Shown here: piece after piece, positions 1 through 5,399 of the stretch
How positions within the stretch are numbered: position 1 is the first letter of the stretch
Layout of the letters: every line of letters begins with the position of its first letter
From: an uncultured Erysipelotrichaceae bacterium
GTDB taxonomy: Bacteria > Bacillota_I > Bacilli_A > RFN20 > CAG-826
NCBI GenBank assembly: GCA_946612405.1
Contig: CAMOEQ010000032.1
Coordinates: 1-5,399 of the forward strand
DNA length: 5,399 nucleotides
Direction of reading: 5' to 3'
Program-made: the position numbers and the translations under genes
The notes under the pieces: generated by a model
What the model was told of the DNA's origin: nothing
What the model saw: only the letters and a program-made list of their open reading frames with translations
Database searches by the model: none

Positions 1-890
1 CAAATTGCTTTAGCAATAAGATCAGCAACAGATAATACTTTTAAATTTGAAATAGCTTTTTCAACTGTATCAGTTGTAACAAATTCTTTAATTCTAGGGT
101 CGAGCTTTTGAGAAGATAAAATCGCATGAGTAGCAGCAACATAAACTTCTTTTGCGCCTTTTTTGAATAAAGCATCAACTGCATTATTAATTGTTCCGCC
201 TGTATCTACAATGTCATCGACGATAAGACAAATTTTATTCTTACAATCTCCAACAACATTTGTAACTTCGGATTTATTTGGAGCAGGTCTTCTTTTATCG
301 ATAACTGCCAATGAAGCATTATTGAATGCTGAGCAGACATCTCTACCTCTATTAGCAGAGCCATGATCGGGAGAAACTACTACAACATCTTCATGTTTAA
401 TACCTAGTTCATTAAAACGATTTACAAAATATTCTCCAAACAATTCTGAAGTCTCAACATTTAGAACTGGAATAGAGAAAAACCCTTGTATTTGTTGGGT
501 GTGTAAATCAACACTAATTAATTGACTAATTCCTGAACTTTGTAGGAGATTGGCCACGATTTTTGCAGTAATTGGTTCTCCTTTTTGAGCCACTCTATCT
601 TGTCGAGAATAGCCATAATAAGGCGTAATCAAATTGATCTCTTTTGCCCCAGCATTTTTTAAAGAATCAACAAAAATAAAAATTTCAAACAAAGAGTCTG
701 ATGATGGAGCAATTGTCGATTGAACAATATAACATGTTTTGCCTTTAACATTACTTAAACAACGCGCCATTATTTCGCCATCGGCAAATCTGAAAACAGA
801 ACTCTCGCCCATCGGAATGTTTGATTTTTCCGAAATCTTTTTAGCGAGTTCTTTGCTCGTAGTTAAAGAAAATATTAAAGCGTCTTTCAT
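1..890 (-). CDS. prs: Ribose-phosphate pyrophosphokinase (PRPP synthetase), C-terminus cut by window edge
   Basis: Class I PRPP synthetase: transfers pyrophosphate from ATP to ribose 5-phosphate, giving PRPP for purine, pyrimidine, NAD, histidine and tryptophan synthesis in the cytoplasm. 296 codons are visible; the family is about 315-320 residues, so roughly the last 20 lie off the left edge. Seen: RFADGE at 34-39, PYYGYSRQDR at 90-99, DLHTQQIQGFF at 128-138, SPDHG at 173-177, the catalytic-loop KRRP at 199-202 and the PRPP-binding DDIVDTGGT at 225-233. The ATP-contacting F, D, E, RQDR and H known from the Bacillus subtilis enzyme are all present. Compared with that enzyme (from memory), the basic segment after RQDR is changed to VAQKGEPITAK, and the stretch between DLH and KRRP is about seven residues longer. 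The ATG lies in ATGA, overlapping the mazG-like stop by four bases, with no Shine-Dalgarno. Identity is very secure. Confidence 0.96.
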   Translation of the reverse strand, partial: MKDALIFSLTTSKELAKKISEKSNIPMGESSVFRFADGEIMARCLSNVKGKTCYIVQSTIAPSSDSLFEIFIFVDSLKNAGAKEINLITPYYGYSRQDRVAQKGEPITAKIVANLLQSSGISQLISVDLHTQQIQGFFSIPVLNVETSELFGEYFVNRFNELGIKHEDVVVVSPDHGSANRGRDVCSAFNNASLAVIDKRRPAPNKSEVTNVVGDCKNKICLIVDDIVDTGGTINNAVDALFKKGAKEVYVAATHAILSSQKLDPRIKEFVTTDTVEKAISNLKVLSVADLIAKAI

Positions 891-1216
891 TTGTTTTTAT
901 ATTCGTTGTATTTTTTGGATGAACCTTTAACCATTTCGGCTGGATATTTCTTTTCATTAGAATCCATCTTTTCGTTGATAATTTGATCAATGTCTAAGTG
1001 ATATCTATCAGCAAGTAACATCGCATACATAAAGACATCAGCGAGTTCTTCTTTGACTTTGTCAACCGATTTTTCTTTATCACTATATTGAAAGACTTCG
1101 AGAAGTTCGCCGGCTTCTATAACTAAAGATTTTGCTAAATTTTCTCCAGTATGAAACTGAGACCAATCTCGATCATCACGAAATTTCATTAAACGGTTAT
1201 AGGTTTCTTCTTTCAT
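887..1216 (-). CDS. MazG-like nucleotide pyrophosphohydrolase
   Basis: Small (109 aa) all-alpha NTP pyrophosphohydrolase of the MazG/dCTPase-like superfamily. Relatives hydrolyse (d)NTPs to the monophosphate and pyrophosphate in a Mg2+-dependent reaction, and are thought to clean the nucleotide pool; the exact substrate here is unknown. Seen: the split metal-binding signature, ExxE at E34-E37 (within EAGELLE) and ExxD at E57-D60 (within EELAD), a single MazG domain filling the protein, and a charged tail with KGSSKKY at 97-103 that is typical of the small RS21-C6-like group. The start codon shares one base with the gpmA stop (TAATG), and the TGA stop overlaps the prs ATG. There is no convincing Shine-Dalgarno, so translation probably follows from gpmA. 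This is the only gene here ending in TGA. It is too short to be the two-domain E. coli-type MazG. The family is secure; the substrate is not. Confidence 0.9.
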   Translation of the reverse strand: MKEETYNRLMKFRDDRDWSQFHTGENLAKSLVIEAGELLEVFQYSDKEKSVDKVKEELADVFMYAMLLADRYHLDIDQIINEKMDSNEKKYPAEMVKGSSKKYNEYKNK

Positions 1217-1965
1217 TATTTCTTGGCTTTACCTTGGTTAGCAACCGCTTCCATTTCGGCCTTTAAAGCAGCTTCATCCATTAAATAATAATGTTTGACA
1301 GCTTTCATATTGTCATCGAATTCATAAACTAATGGGACACCAGTTGGAATATTAACACCAACGATTTCTTCATCAGCCATATTGTCGAAATATTTAACTA
1401 AAGCACGAAGTGAATTGCCATGGGCAACAACTAAACAGCGTTTGCCGCTTTTCATAGCAGGTTTAATAACTTCTTCAAAATATGGAACAGCACGAGCAAC
1501 GGTCATTTCAAGAGATTCATGAAGTGGTAAATCCTCTTTTGGAACATCTCTAAATTGAGCTTGTAAAGCTGGATTTCTTGGATCATCTTCTTTTAAAGCT
1601 GGAGGTGGGCAATCATAGCTTCTTCTCCAGATTTTAACTTGATCTTCACCATATTTTTCAGCGGTTTCAGCTTTATTTAATCCTTGAAGGGCACCATAAT
1701 GTCGTTCATTAAGTCTCCAGGTTTTATAAACTGGAAGCCATTCTCTATCAAGTTCAAATAAGACGTTGTTCATTGTATGAATAGCTCTTTTAAGAAGTGA
1801 GGTATAAACAACATCAAAGTCATAACCTTCTTCTTTTAAGGTCTTACCAGCTCTATGAGCTTCGGAAACGCCTTTTTCAGATAATTCGACATCGGTCCAT
1901 CCAGTAAATAAATTTAATTTATTCCATTCAGATTCGCCATGTCTAATCAAAACTAATTTATGCAT
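1216..1965 (-). CDS. gpmA: 2,3-bisphosphoglycerate-dependent phosphoglycerate mutase
   Basis: Interconverts 3- and 2-phosphoglycerate in glycolysis and gluconeogenesis through a phosphohistidine, primed by 2,3-bisphosphoglycerate. The 249 aa match the usual length for cofactor-dependent mutases (about 247-250). Seen: RHGESEWN at 8-15 with the phosphorylated His9, [13 protein letters not shown] at 20-32, Arg60, the [16 protein letters not shown] block at 83-98 with proton donor Glu87, RRSYD at 114-118, and [12 protein letters not shown] at 181-192 with His182. The frame stays open to 2013, but the start at 1965 is chosen: it has AAAAGGAG seven bases upstream and gives the family N-terminus [11 protein letters not shown], whereas the longer form would run back into the pepC end. 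It lies 17 bases after pepC and is fused by TAATG to the mazG-like gene. Enolase, the next glycolytic step, is encoded about 3.3 kb upstream on the same strand. Confidence 0.97.
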   Translation of the reverse strand: MHKLVLIRHGESEWNKLNLFTGWTDVELSEKGVSEAHRAGKTLKEEGYDFDVVYTSLLKRAIHTMNNVLFELDREWLPVYKTWRLNERHYGALQGLNKAETAEKYGEDQVKIWRRSYDCPPPALKEDDPRNPALQAQFRDVPKEDLPLHESLEMTVARAVPYFEEVIKPAMKSGKRCLVVAHGNSLRALVKYFDNMADEEIVGVNIPTGVPLVYEFDDNMKAVKHYYLMDEAALKAEMEAVANQGKAKK

Positions 1966-1972
1966 TGTTTTT

Positions 1973-1980
1973 CTCCTTTT
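1973..1980 (-). promoter_or_regulatory. Ribosome binding site deciding the gpmA start
   Basis: On the minus strand AAAAGGAG ends seven bases before the ATG at 1965. It fills almost the whole 17-base gap between pepC and gpmA, and is the reason for preferring this start over the upstream in-frame ATG at 2013. Confidence 0.88.
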
Positions 1981-1982
1981 AA

Positions 1983-3314
1983 TTAGTCTGCTAAAGAACC
2001 CATTGGATCCCATGGTTTTAATTCAATTGGTTGAGCATTATATGCATCAAGTTCTTCCTTGGTGAGATATTTTTTATCAACAACTGCTTGATATGTGAAT
2101 TGATCAAACCAAGAATCTGACATGATGAAATAACCTTCTTTTCCTCTATCATTGCCCCAGGAGTTTTCGATTTTCCATTTGGTTGGTTTGCCATTTTCAT
2201 CAAATGCAACACCTGTGATGCACATTGCATGATTCATAGCGGAGGAACGGAAATCTAAAGACTCGCCTTTTTCCATCTTGATGTCTAAATCTAATAAAGA
2301 TTTAAAATCGAATTCTCTATCATCCCAAACGCCTCTTTGACGATCACCATATGATGAGACATCACTACCAAACCAAACAATCTTATTATCCTTTAATTGA
2401 GCAATAATAACTTCTTTAAGTCTTTCCATAGGAAGATTGAGGTGTTTAACAATTTTACCACCCGCTACATTGCCTAAATATTTGACGGTATATGATTTAT
2501 AAAATGGTTTAGATTTTGTTGGAGCATTAATACAGCTAACAAATTCATCTAATCTATCACCAACATATTTTTCGTAGAAAGATTTTGGAGTAAATCCACG
2601 AACGATTTGGAAATTACCTTTATCGTCTGTGTATTTGAGATCAAATTGTTTTGGTGGAATTCCATAGCAGCTTACAAGTGCACGATAGAATCTCTTAATA
2701 TATGATTCTTTAAGTTCTTGAACAGCTTCCATTCCTTTTTTGGCTTTAACAATTCTGGCTTCGGAAGCAAATCTTCTAACTTCGGCATTTAATAATGAAT
2801 TCAATATTCTTGTGTTATTAGAAGTATATGTTTCAACAAAAGCATTCTTTGGGCAAATGCCATATTTTTTTACAACATTAACAAGCATATCCCATTGACC
2901 ACCATCACCAATTCCGTTTTGAACTAGGAATTGAACTGTACGATCATCATAATCTAAATCGATAGTTTCAATTAATGCTTCTAATGTGTAATTAAGTTTT
3001 TCAAGTTTATCGTAAAATGCGATATAACTTTGTGATAATTTGAATGAACCGACACCAATCTTTTTGCCGATTAATTCTCTGATGCCGTTACATGCAGCAA
3101 AAATCCAACATCTACCAGAAGCTTTTTGGTTATTAACCGACATTGTCTTAATATTAATATCAAAGTTAAAATCCATTCCAGAAACAGTATCTTTGGATGC
3201 TGCCGCGACAGCAATATCTTGATTAGATAAAGCATGACGAGCAATCGTGCAATTCTTATCTTGCTTATACTCTTCGAGGTATTTATCTAATTGTTCTATT
3301 TTGATTTCCTTCAT
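1983..3314 (-). CDS. pepC: Aminopeptidase C (bleomycin hydrolase family, peptidase C1B)
   Basis: Papain-fold cytoplasmic cysteine aminopeptidase that removes N-terminal residues from peptides; family members form hexameric barrels with the active sites inside. The 443 aa fit the usual 435-450. Seen: oxyanion Gln63 and nucleophile Cys69 in [16 protein letters not shown] (61-76), the SQSY helix at 94-97, [10 protein letters not shown] at 134-143, catalytic His362 in [10 protein letters not shown] (360-369), and catalytic Asn384 in WKIENSWG (380-387) followed by [10 protein letters not shown] (394-403). The C-terminus is [10 protein letters not shown]; relatives usually end in ...GxLA, so there is one extra Asp on the tail that enters the active-site cleft. 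The start at 3314 is chosen for its AAAGGAG six bases upstream; a TTG six codons earlier is in frame but lies at the Shine-Dalgarno. No signal peptide. It appears to be first in the pepC-gpmA-mazG-prs unit, and suits a peptide-using cell. Confidence 0.97.
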   Translation of the reverse strand: MKEIKIEQLDKYLEEYKQDKNCTIARHALSNQDIAVAAASKDTVSGMDFNFDINIKTMSVNNQKASGRCWIFAACNGIRELIGKKIGVGSFKLSQSYIAFYDKLEKLNYTLEALIETIDLDYDDRTVQFLVQNGIGDGGQWDMLVNVVKKYGICPKNAFVETYTSNNTRILNSLLNAEVRRFASEARIVKAKKGMEAVQELKESYIKRFYRALVSCYGIPPKQFDLKYTDDKGNFQIVRGFTPKSFYEKYVGDRLDEFVSCINAPTKSKPFYKSYTVKYLGNVAGGKIVKHLNLPMERLKEVIIAQLKDNKIVWFGSDVSSYGDRQRGVWDDREFDFKSLLDLDIKMEKGESLDFRSSAMNHAMCITGVAFDENGKPTKWKIENSWGNDRGKEGYFIMSDSWFDQFTYQAVVDKKYLTKEELDAYNAQPIELKPWDPMGSLAD

Positions 3315-3320
3315 AAGTAT

Positions 3321-3327
3321 CTCCTTT
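3321..3327 (-). promoter_or_regulatory. Ribosome binding site for pepC
   Basis: AAAGGAG on the minus strand, six bases before the ATG at 3314. It is a strong site and rules against the in-frame TTG at 3332, which lies just upstream of it. Confidence 0.85.
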
Positions 3328-3337
3328 AGCAATAGGT

Positions 3338-3366
3338 ATTTTAAATATAAAATAATTAATTTTCCA
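3338..3366 (-). promoter_or_regulatory. Candidate promoter for the pepC-gpmA-mazG-prs unit
   Basis: On the minus strand TGGAAA (3366-3361, four of six matches to TTGACA), a 17-base spacer, and TAAAAT (3343-3338, five of six to TATAAT). Transcription would begin near 3331 and give a leader of about 17 bases containing the pepC Shine-Dalgarno. An alternative -10, TATATT at 3349-3344, has only a poor -35 at a short spacing. The region is very AT-rich, so chance matches are likely; the call rests on position as much as on sequence. Confidence 0.45.
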
Positions 3367-3390
3367 CCAAAACGATAAATTTATTATAAT
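3361..3390 (+). promoter_or_regulatory. Promoter for add, predicted to give a leaderless mRNA
   Basis: A perfect TATAAT lies at 3385-3390, with TTTCCA (four of six to TTGACA) at 3361-3366 and an 18-base spacer. Counting from the -10, +1 falls at about 3397, the A of the first add ATG. There is no Shine-Dalgarno between the -10 and the gene, which fits a leaderless transcript. The proposed -35 hexamer covers the same six bases as the candidate pepC -35 on the other strand. The -10 is convincing; the -35 is modest. Confidence 0.65.
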
Positions 3391-3396
3391 TTAGAC

Positions 3397-4392
3397 ATGA
3401 TGAATTTTGAAAAATATGCAATAGCAGACATCCATCTCCATTTAGATGGATCGTTATCTTCGAAAGCAATTATCGAAGTTGCAAATAAAGAAAATATTAA
3501 ACTTCCTACTTATAAAGAAGAGGAACTAAATAACTATTTAGAAGTCCCATCAAATTGCGAATCATTAAATGAATATCTTAAACGTTTTGATTTGCCTAAT
3601 TTAGTGCTTCAAAGCGAATACGGATTAAGTCATTGTACTTTAGACCTATTAGAAAGACTCGCTACAGATGGAGTTAAATATGCTGAAATTAGAATGGCTC
3701 CACAGCTATCGACTGCTAAAGGATTAACTCAAGAGCAAGTTATCAAAACCTTAATTCGAACTCTTAAAGATGGTGAAAAACAATTTGGTATAAAATCCAA
3801 CTTAATTGTTTGTATGATGAGAGGCGAAAACCTCAAAGAAAAAAATATCGAAACAATTGAACTCGCTAAAAAATATCGCAATGATAAAGTAGTTGCGGTA
3901 GATATTGCAGGAGCAGAGGCGATTTTCCCAAATGAATTGTTTGATTTTGAATTCGCATTAATCAAAAAATATGGTCTCAATTTAACAATTCATGCTGGAG
4001 AAGCAAGTGACTATAAATCAGTCAAATCCGCTATCCAATTTGGAGCAGATCGCATAGGTCATGGAATCCACGCAATCGAAGATAAAAATCTATGCAAATT
4101 ATTGAAAAAACTTGGGATTTGCTTGGAAATTTGTCCAAAATCAAATTTAGATACTAAAGCCATTTCTAATTATGATGAGCTTCCGGTAAAAGAGTTTTTA
4201 AATCTCGGAATTAAGGTCTCAATTAACTCTGATGATATGACTGTTAGCAAAACTTCGGTCAAAAAAGAATATGAGACTTTAGCAAAACTTGGTTTTAATG
4301 AAAAAGAGCTTCAACAGTTTGCTCTTAATACTATCGAAGCTTCTTTTACAGATTTAGATACTAAAGAATATCTTAAGAAATTTATTTTATAA
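3397..4392 (+). CDS. add: Adenosine deaminase
   Basis: Zinc-dependent amidohydrolase-fold enzyme converting adenosine (and deoxyadenosine) to inosine plus ammonia in purine salvage; cytoplasmic. The 331 aa fit the bacterial family (about 330-345). Seen: zinc ligands His13 and His15 in DIHLHLDGSL (11-20), zinc ligand His199 and catalytic Glu202 in TIHAGEAS (197-204), catalytic His222 in RIGHGIHAIED (219-229), and Asp279 (zinc) with Asp280 (base) in NSDDM (277-281). Substrate-site features are YLKRFDLP at 60-67 and DIAGAE at 169-174. Tandem ATGs occur at 3397 and 3400; neither has a Shine-Dalgarno, and the TATAAT six bases upstream suggests leaderless translation from 3397. It is the only plus-strand gene, divergent from pepC, and overlaps the hydrolase gene tail to tail by 11 bases. 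Adenine deaminase-like or other deaminase activity of the same family cannot be fully excluded. Confidence 0.93.
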   Translation: MMNFEKYAIADIHLHLDGSLSSKAIIEVANKENIKLPTYKEEELNNYLEVPSNCESLNEYLKRFDLPNLVLQSEYGLSHCTLDLLERLATDGVKYAEIRMAPQLSTAKGLTQEQVIKTLIRTLKDGEKQFGIKSNLIVCMMRGENLKEKNIETIELAKKYRNDKVVAVDIAGAEAIFPNELFDFEFALIKKYGLNLTIHAGEASDYKSVKSAIQFGADRIGHGIHAIEDKNLCKLLKKLGICLEICPKSNLDTKAISNYDELPVKEFLNLGIKVSINSDDMTVSKTSVKKEYETLAKLGFNEKELQQFALNTIEASFTDLDTKEYLKKFIL

Positions 4393-4396
4393 ATTT
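4378..4396. repeat. Perfect AT inverted repeat spanning the convergent gene ends
   Basis: Eight bases, AAATTTAT (4378-4385), a TTT loop, then the exact complement ATAAATTT (4389-4396). The centre is 4387. The add stop (4390-4392) and the hydrolase stop (4382-4384) are mirror images in the two arms. The stem has no G or C, so it is not a classical intrinsic terminator; it could act as a weak two-way 3' end structure or simply reflect AT richness plus two TAA stops. The repeat itself is certain; the function is not. Confidence 0.6.
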
Positions 4397-5254
4397 ATAT
4401 ATCTCATCCACGGTTTTCTCTGGTTCCTCAGCATAACCGCCATGATGAGATTTTTCTAATACAACCCACTTCGAATTATTAATTTCTTTATTCATCAATT
4501 CATTCATTAAAGGAGTTGATTCATCTAGTCTTCCAGAAATAATTAATGTTTCGTTATTGATGTTTTTAAGCTTTGGAATTGTATCCCAATCTTTTAATGT
4601 TCCGGTGCCAAATAATTCGGATTTGCCCCACATTTTTTCATAAATTTCCTTGTTAGTTTTTGGAAATCTTTTACGATTATAGACCCATTTTTTATCTTTC
4701 TTTTTTCCAAGATGTTCGTTATAAAAACGTCTCACTCCCAGCCTCAAATATTTCTTATCGGCCTCTTGCCCATTATAATCATCAATAATTGCTTTCTTTT
4801 CTAACTCTGGGTAATTATCGATCATTTTAAAATGTTCATCATTCCAAATTTTGGTTGAAGGTAAAGTTGAAAACAAAATTAGTTTATCTAATCCATCATG
4901 TTTTCTAGATGTTACCCATTCTAAAGCAAGCATCCCACCCCAGGAGTGACCTAAAATATGGAATTTGGTCAATTTAAAATATTTGATTACATTTTCTAAT
5001 TCATCTAAATATAAATCGAAATCCCAAAGAGATTCGTTTCCTTTAGGAACTCTAGAATATCCACAACCTAATTGATCATAAAAAATTAATGGAATACCTT
5101 TATCTGCCAATTGTTCAAGTGGTTCATAACGCTCATCACATCCACCAGGACCACCATGAAGGATGATTAGAGGCGTTCCACGACCTACATCACCAAAAGT
5201 ATAACAATATGTAATGAATCCTTTATAAGGAATATGATGAACAACTTTTCTCAT
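4382..5254 (-). CDS. pip: Proline iminopeptidase-family alpha/beta hydrolase
   Basis: Serine peptidase of family S33 that probably removes an N-terminal residue, often proline, from short peptides in the cytoplasm. It has 290 aa; relatives have about 290-300. Seen: oxyanion-region HGGPGG at 33-38, DQLGCGYS at 60-67, nucleophile Ser104 in GHSWGG (102-107), a cap region rich in Lys and aromatics (about 130-215), Asp244 in GRLDESTP (241-248) and His270 in EKSHHGGYAEEPEK (267-280). Glu213 (in KSELFGTG) and Glu245 align with the two glutamates that hold the substrate amino group in the tricorn-interacting factor F1, so an aminopeptidase is more likely than an esterase. The start at 5254 is chosen because the alternative TTG at 5272 lies in the eno terminator and adds residues not expected in the family. 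It has no Shine-Dalgarno. Together with pepC it points to peptide use. Exact substrate preference is inferred. Confidence 0.88.
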   Translation of the reverse strand: MRKVVHHIPYKGFITYCYTFGDVGRGTPLIILHGGPGGCDERYEPLEQLADKGIPLIFYDQLGCGYSRVPKGNESLWDFDLYLDELENVIKYFKLTKFHILGHSWGGMLALEWVTSRKHDGLDKLILFSTLPSTKIWNDEHFKMIDNYPELEKKAIIDDYNGQEADKKYLRLGVRRFYNEHLGKKKDKKWVYNRKRFPKTNKEIYEKMWGKSELFGTGTLKDWDTIPKLKNINNETLIISGRLDESTPLMNELMNKEINNSKWVVLEKSHHGGYAEEPEKTVDEIYKFIK

Positions 5255-5261
5255 AAAAATA

Positions 5262-5290
5262 ATTGTAAACAAAAAGAGACTCTAAATCGA
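5262..5290 (-). promoter_or_regulatory. Candidate promoter for the iminopeptidase gene, near-leaderless
   Basis: On the minus strand TACAAT (5267-5262, five of six to TATAAT) stands seven bases before the ATG at 5254, so +1 would be about 5255 and the mRNA would have essentially no leader. A weak TCGATT (5290-5285, three of six) sits 17 bases upstream, inside the eno terminator hairpin. A promoter is expected here because a terminator separates this gene from eno and no Shine-Dalgarno exists. The -35 is unconvincing. Confidence 0.4.
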
Positions 5291-5297
5291 GCCTCTT
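5267..5297 (-). terminator. Intrinsic terminator after eno
   Basis: On the minus strand a nine-base stem, AAGAGGCTC (5297-5289) with GAGTCTCTT (5282-5274), pairs fully with one G-U and a six-base loop (GATTTA). It is followed by a T-rich tract, TTTTT-G-TTT (5275-5267). On the plus strand there is no T tract after the stem, so it works for minus-strand transcription only. It lies about 20 bases after the eno stop and should end the eno transcript before the iminopeptidase gene. Confidence 0.85.
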
Positions 5298-5315
5298 AAT
5301 GTAAATTGAGTTTGA

Positions 5316-5399
5316 TTATTTACGGAATTTAAATGCGCCTAAACCAGCATATTTGGCTTTTGGACCAAGTTCTTCTTCAATACGGAGAAGTTGATTGTA
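5316..5399 (-). CDS. eno: Enolase, C-terminal end only (rest beyond window)
   Basis: The last 27 codons and TAA stop of a gene entering from the right edge. The segment YNQLLRIEEELG followed by PKAKYAGLGAFKFRK matches the very conserved enolase C-terminus (family pattern [YF]NQLLRIEEELG...Y/FAG...F). Enolase converts 2-phosphoglycerate to phosphoenolpyruvate in glycolysis. The active-site residues lie outside the window and cannot be checked. The ending GAFKFRK differs from the common SFYNL(KK) tail but keeps its length. The gene is followed by an intrinsic terminator at 5267-5297. It is on the same strand as gpmA, which supplies its substrate, but three genes and a strand switch lie between them. 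Confidence 0.9.
   Translation of the reverse strand, partial: YNQLLRIEEELGPKAKYAGLGAFKFRK

Noticed and set aside
163..366. Plus-strand open frame of 67 codons
   Set aside because: It lies wholly antisense within prs, which has strong family motifs; no ribosome site and no recognisable domain.
739..930. Plus-strand open frame of 63 codons across the prs/mazG junction
   Set aside because: Antisense to two well-supported genes; composition and lack of a ribosome site point to a shadow.
1966..2013. N-terminal extension of gpmA by 16 codons
   Set aside because: It would overlap the end of pepC, adds residues not found in the family, and the downstream ATG has an ideal Shine-Dalgarno.
2018..2230. 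Minus-strand open frame of 70 codons in another frame of pepC
   Set aside because: Overlaps the catalytic His/Asn region of pepC in a different frame and has no features of its own.
3040..3222. Plus-strand open frame of 60 codons opposite the pepC catalytic Cys region
   Set aside because: A shadow of a highly conserved coding region with no promoter or ribosome site.
3315..3332. TTG start six codons upstream for pepC
   Set aside because: The strong Shine-Dalgarno lies downstream of it and serves the ATG at 3314.
3375..3384. Ten-base palindrome ATAAATTTAT next to the add -10, resembling the arms of the palindrome at 4378-4396
   Set aside because: Considered as an operator or a repeat flanking add, but such short AT-only palindromes are expected by chance in this composition and the flanks do not match.
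3729..3980. Minus-strand open frame of 83 codons inside add
   Set aside because: Antisense shadow; the Ser/Leu/Ile-rich product has no recognisable domain and add is intact on the other strand.
1..5399. Search for a novel multi-gene system, mobile element, CRISPR array, tRNA or riboswitch
   Set aside because: Every gene belongs to a known housekeeping family. Non-coding gaps are at most about 82 bases and explained by promoters, a terminator and ribosome sites. I saw no transposase, direct-repeat array, tRNA cloverleaf or long structured leader.

Overview
This window looks like ordinary chromosomal housekeeping DNA from a low-GC Firmicute or Mollicute-related bacterium. It is AT-rich by eye, with A/T favoured at third codon positions and TAA as almost the only stop. 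Genes are packed tightly; the longest non-coding gap is about 82 bases. All 22 tryptophan codons I can count in the intact genes are TGG, and no in-frame TGA interrupts any gene. TGA is therefore a stop here, which argues against the Mycoplasma/Spiroplasma code. A genus cannot be named from the sequence alone.

Left and centre (1-3314, minus strand): four same-strand genes that look like one transcription unit, read right to left. They are pepC (C1B cysteine aminopeptidase), gpmA (2,3-bisphosphoglycerate-dependent phosphoglycerate mutase), a small MazG-like nucleotide pyrophosphohydrolase, and prs (PRPP synthetase), which runs off the left edge. pepC and gpmA each have a clear Shine-Dalgarno sequence. 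The mazG-like gene starts inside the gpmA stop (TAATG) and prs starts inside the mazG stop (ATGA); neither has a good ribosome site, so both probably depend on translational coupling.

Centre right (3315-4392): an 82-base divergent promoter region, then add (adenosine deaminase), the only plus-strand gene. It has a consensus TATAAT placed so that transcription should begin on or next to its ATG, so the mRNA is probably leaderless.

Right (4382-5399, minus strand): a proline-iminopeptidase-type alpha/beta hydrolase converges on add with an 11-base overlap of coding ends, at the centre of a perfect AT palindrome. Upstream of it are an intrinsic terminator and the last 27 codons of enolase (eno), which is cut by the right edge.

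Functionally the genes cover lower glycolysis (gpmA, eno), purine and nucleotide metabolism (prs, mazG-like, add) and peptide breakdown (pepC, the iminopeptidase). That would suit an organism living on sugars, scavenged peptides and nucleosides. I found no mobile element, CRISPR array, RNA gene, defence system or novel multi-gene system. The points worth a second look are small: expression signals (predicted leaderless starts, overlapping divergent promoters, the palindromic convergent end) and a few protein details.
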